Shown here in pieces: positions 38,435 to 41,302 of a stretch of DNA of 41,302 nucleotides (position 1 is its first letter; every line of letters begins with the position of its first letter). Source of the stretch: Acetobacteraceae bacterium (lineage in GTDB: Bacteria; Pseudomonadota; Alphaproteobacteria; Acetobacterales; Acetobacteraceae); assembly GCA_025354865.1 (NCBI GenBank), contig JANXMB010000121.1, positions 1-41,302 on the forward strand, given 5' to 3'. The translations under genes and the position numbers were made by a program. The notes beneath the pieces were generated by a model. It saw only the letters and a list, made by a program, of their open reading frames with translations, was not told where the DNA came from and searched no databases.

Positions 38435-41302
38435 ATGACACCCGAATTGTTCGTCGCGACATGGCAGGCCAACACGCGCAACGAAGCTGCCGCGTCGAAG
38501 GCGCATTTCCTCGATCTGTGTGCGTTGCTGGAGGTGCCGCCGCCGCACAGCGACCCGACCGGCGCGGCCTATGCGTTTGAAAAAGGCGTGCGCAAAGCGG
38601 CAGGCGGGGCCGGCTGGGCCGACGTCTGGAAGCGCGGCTGCTTCGGCTGGGAATACAAATCCCGCGGCGGCGATCTGGAGGCCGCGCACGACCAATTGCT
38701 GCGCTACGCCGGGGCGCTGGAAAATCCGCCGCTGCTGATTACGTCCGACATGGCGCGGATCGTCGTGCGCACCAACTGGACCAACGCCGTCAGTGAGCGG
38801 TGGGAATTTGTGCTGGACGATCTGCGCGACCCCGCGGTGCGCGCGCGGCTGAAAGCCTGCTGGACCGATCCCGAGCGCTGGCGGCCCCAGGTCACGCGGC
38901 AATCGCTGACGGAGAAAGCCGCCGGGGAGTTCGCCGAACTCGCCCGCCGCCTGCGCGACCGGGGGCAGGAGCCGCAGACGGTGGCGCATTTCGTCAACCG
39001 GCTGGTGTTTTGCCTGTTCGCCGACGACGTGGATCTTTTGCCGGACGGTTTGTTCTCGGAACTGCTTGCCGGGGCTGCCCGCCGGCCGGCGATGTTTGCC
39101 CCTATGGCCTCGGAATTATTTCGCGCTATGGGGCAGCGCAACGGGCGCATTGGTTTCCAACTGGTGCAATGGTTCAACGGCGGTCTGTTCGACGACGACA
39201 CCGCGTTGCCGCTGCAAGCCTCGGATATTGAGATTTTGGCGCGTGTCGCCGCGCTGGACTGGGGCGAAATCGACCCGTCCATTTTCGGCACGCTGTTCGA
39301 ACGCGGGCTGGACCCGGACAAGCGCAGCCAACTCGGCGCGCATTACACCGACCGCGACAAGATTTCGTTGCTGATCGATGCCACGATCCTGCGCCCGTTG
39401 CGGGCGGAGTGGGCGGCCGCACACGGCCAGATCGTCGCCGCGCTGGACGAGCGCGCCCGCTTGATGCGTGAGGCAGCCACCCCCGGCGACGATGCAAGGG
39501 TGATCGCCGAGGCCACGGGCATCAACGCGGCCAGCCGAGCGGCCAGGGCGGCGATGCGCCGGGCGGCGGAGCAGCGGCTACGGCGGCTAGCGGATTTGCT
39601 GGCCCAGGCAGGCGGTTCCTACAGCGGGTTCCTCGACCGCATCAGGGCATTCCGGGTACTCGACCCCGCCTGCGGGTCGGGCAATTTCTTGTATCTGTCG
39701 TTGCTGGCGCTGAAGGACCTGGAGCGGCAGGTCATCGCCGAGGCGGAAATCGCCGGCCTCGAACCCGCACTGCCGCTGATCGGCCCGGAATCGGTGTTGG
39801 GGATCGAGATCAATCCCTACGCGGCCGAACTTGCTAGGGTCAGCGTCTGGATCGGGCACATTCAGTGGGCGCGGCGGAATGGGTATCCGCCGCCGTCCGA
39901 TCCGGTGTTGCGGAGTTTGGATAATATCGAGTGCCGGGATGCAGTGCTGGCCCCGGATGGCTCGGTGGCGGTTTGGCCTGCGGTGGATGCGATCGTGGGG
40001 AATCCGCCGTTTTTGGGCGGCAAGCGGCTGCGGGACGTGCTGGGTGACGAATACTGCGAGCGATTGTTCGCGGCGTTTTCTGGAGCGGTTCCTGCCGAGG
40101 CCGATCTAGTGTGCTACTGGTTTTCACGGGCGCGGGAGGCCGTCGAAGGCGGCCGGGCTGTGCGGGTTGGACTCGTGGCGACGAATAGTATTCGTGGTGG
40201 TGCGAACCGCCGGCTGCTCGAACCCCTCGCCCAGGCTGGAACGATATCGCATGCTTGGTCCGACGAACCTTGGATTTTGGATGGCGCGGCGGTGCGGGTT
40301 TCGTTGGTCTGTTGGGGGCGGGAGCCGGCTGAGGCGCCGTTTTTGAACGGAGCGCGCGTTTCGGTGATTCATGCCGATCTTACGTCGGGAGAAAGCGACC
40401 TTACCTTGGCCAGAAAATTGCCGGAGAACGCCGGGGTCGCGTTCATGGGCGACACCAAAGGCGGTGCGTTCGATATTCCGGGCGATCTGGCTCGGCAGTG
40501 GCTTTCGTTACCCACGAACGCCAATGGCAGGCCTAACGCGGATGTGCTTCGCCCCTGGGCCAACGGAATGGACGTGACGCGGCGACCGTCGGATACCTGG
40601 ATAATCGATTTTGGGTGGAAGATGACCGAAGCCGAGGCGTCCTATTACGCGGCGCCCTATGCGTATGCGGTCGAGCATGTGAAACCAGTTCGTATCAATA
40701 ATAAACGCGCAGCTTATGCGCGAGAGTGGTGGCGGCACGTCGAGGCACGGCAGGGGTTGCACAGAGCATTGAACAGGATCGAGCGATTCATCGTCACACC
40801 TGAGGTTGCCAAACATCGGGTTTTTTGTTGGATGGCACCGCCAGCGCTGCCCGACCACAAATTGCAAGTGATTGCGAAGGACGACGACACGACGTTTGGC
40901 ATTTTGCAAAGCCGGCTGCATGAGATTTGGTCCTTGGGCGCCGGCTCATGGCACGGCGTTGGAAATGACCCTCGTTACACCATCGGCACCTGCTTCGGCG
41001 GCTTCCCCTTCCCCGAAAACCTAACCCCTACCATCCCCGCCGCCACCTACGCCGAAAACCCGCACGCCATCGCCATCGCCGACGCCGCCAAAACCCTGGT
41101 CGAGGCGCGGGACCGTTGGCTCAACCCCCCGGACCTCGTGGAACAAATCCCCGAAGTCGTTCCCGGCTTCCCCGACCGCCTCGTTCCCCGCACCCCCGCC
41201 GCCGCCGCGATCCTGAAGAAGCGCACGCTGACGAATCTCTACAACACCAGGGGCACGCCCGAGGGTGCCTGGCTCGACAACCTCCATCGCGATCTCGATG
41301 CC
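38435..41302 (+). CDS. MmeI-like type IIG/IIL restriction-modification enzyme (3' end outside window)
   Basis: The frame is open from ATG 38435 to the window edge (956 codons, no stop), close to the 919 residues of MmeI. One chain carries both activities. The N-terminal nuclease motif Asp63-x9-Glu73-x-Lys75 (GWEYKS) has the same spacing as D70-X9-EXK82 of MmeI. A helical spacer follows (LGAHYTDRDKI about 310-320). The adenine methyltransferase has the SAM motif DPACGSGNF at about 410-418 and NPPF at about 523-526. The target recognition part is C-terminal. Such enzymes methylate one strand and cut about 20 bases away. No strong ribosome-binding site precedes the start. The stretch 40160-40930 is less GC-rich than the rest, consistent with exchange of the recognition domain. 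Confidence 0.9.
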   Translation, partial: MTPELFVATWQANTRNEAAASKAHFLDLCALLEVPPPHSDPTGAAYAFEKGVRKAAGGAGWADVWKRGCFGWEYKSRGGDLEAAHDQLLRYAGALENPPLLITSDMARIVVRTNWTNAVSERWEFVLDDLRDPAVRARLKACWTDPERWRPQVTRQSLTEKAAGEFAELARRLRDRGQEPQTVAHFVNRLVFCLFADDVDLLPDGLFSELLAGAARRPAMFAPMASELFRAMGQRNGRIGFQLVQWFNGGLFDDDTALPLQASDIEILARVAALDWGEIDPSIFGTLFERGLDPDKRSQLGAHYTDRDKISLLIDATILRPLRAEWAAAHGQIVAALDERARLMREAATPGDDARVIAEATGINAASRAARAAMRRAAEQRLRRLADLLAQAGGSYSGFLDRIRAFRVLDPACGSGNFLYLSLLALKDLERQVIAEAEIAGLEPALPLIGPESVLGIEINPYAAELARVSVWIGHIQWARRNGYPPPSDPVLRSLDNIECRDAVLAPDGSVAVWPAVDAIVGNPPFLGGKRLRDVLGDEYCERLFAAFSGAVPAEADLVCYWFSRAREAVEGGRAVRVGLVATNSIRGGANRRLLEPLAQAGTISHAWSDEPWILDGAAVRVSLVCWGREPAEAPFLNGARVSVIHADLTSGESDLTLARKLPENAGVAFMGDTKGGAFDIPGDLARQWLSLPTNANGRPNADVLRPWANGMDVTRRPSDTWIIDFGWKMTEAEASYYAAPYAYAVEHVKPVRINNKRAAYAREWWRHVEARQGLHRALNRIERFIVTPEVAKHRVFCWMAPPALPDHKLQVIAKDDDTTFGILQSRLHEIWSLGAGSWHGVGNDPRYTIGTCFGGFPFPENLTPTIPAATYAENPHAIAIADAAKTLVEARDRWLNPPDLVEQIPEVVPGFPDRLVPRTPAAAAILKKRTLTNLYNTRGTPEGAWLDNLHRDLDA

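Noticed and set aside
38435-41302. Interpretation of the last gene as a BREX PglX or a stand-alone methyltransferase
   Set aside because: The N-terminal D-x9-E-x-K nuclease motif at MmeI spacing and the absence of brx/pgl genes favour an MmeI-like fused enzyme.

Overview
The window is about 41 kb of high-GC DNA packed densely with genes on both strands. Codon use, c-type cytochromes, Tat signals, a PEP-CTERM exosortase substrate, a SYLF lipoprotein, DUF6455 and a GlcDEF glycolate oxidase point to an alphaproteobacterium. Acetobacteraceae or a related Rhodospirillales family is most likely, but this is inferred from gene content and not from a marker gene. No rRNA, CRISPR array, intact insertion sequence or prophage was seen. 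One tRNA (Gly, TCC) is present.

Layout. 1-1011 (-): 5' part of a secreted GH17-like protein that appears to lack both catalytic glutamates. 1307-1380: tRNA-Gly. 1482-13280: scattered metabolic genes (omega-transaminase, VOC protein, bifunctional beta-oxidation enzyme, polytopic membrane protein, luciferase-like oxidoreductase, DUF1330 protein, two TauD/TfdA dioxygenases, EamA and MFS transporters). 13421-14371: thiL. 14523-20700 (-): an eight-gene run encoding a two-subunit molybdenum hydroxylase, a small cytochrome c, an FccB-type flavoprotein and SoxX, a SoxY-like carrier, SoxZ and SoxA. It is joined mostly by 4-base stop/start overlaps. 20832-22962 (-): a third TauD/TfdA enzyme and a class I/II aminotransferase, which may be read into the Sox-like operon. 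23101-24069: D-2-hydroxyacid dehydrogenase. 24395-25135: PEP-CTERM protein. 25285-25701: SRPBCC protein. 25825-30572: glycolate oxidase operon glcD-glcE-(small membrane protein)-glcF-(TPR protein). 30601-32207 (-): HIT protein, hisE, hisF. 32295-33173: znuA-like zinc-binding protein behind a perfect Zur-type palindrome. 33215-36031 (-): DUF6455 protein behind a consensus FNR-type site, DapA-family lyase, YcgN-family protein, SYLF lipoprotein. 36123-38319 (-): ABC-2 type exporter with a histidine phosphatase. 38435 to the window end: an MmeI-like single-chain restriction-modification enzyme.

The most interesting part is 14523-20700. It has the carrier (SoxYZ-like), the c-type cytochrome conjugating pair (SoxXA) and a sulfide-dehydrogenase-type flavoprotein, but no SoxB and no SoxCD. 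The SoxY-like protein ends in AACID in place of the usual GGCGG arm. The first two genes encode an isoquinoline-oxidoreductase-type molybdenum hydroxylase. This suggests a Sox-derived carrier pathway working on something other than thiosulfate, with electrons from the hydroxylase and flavoprotein passing to periplasmic cytochrome c. The substrate is unknown. All functional statements rest on motif reading without database searches.
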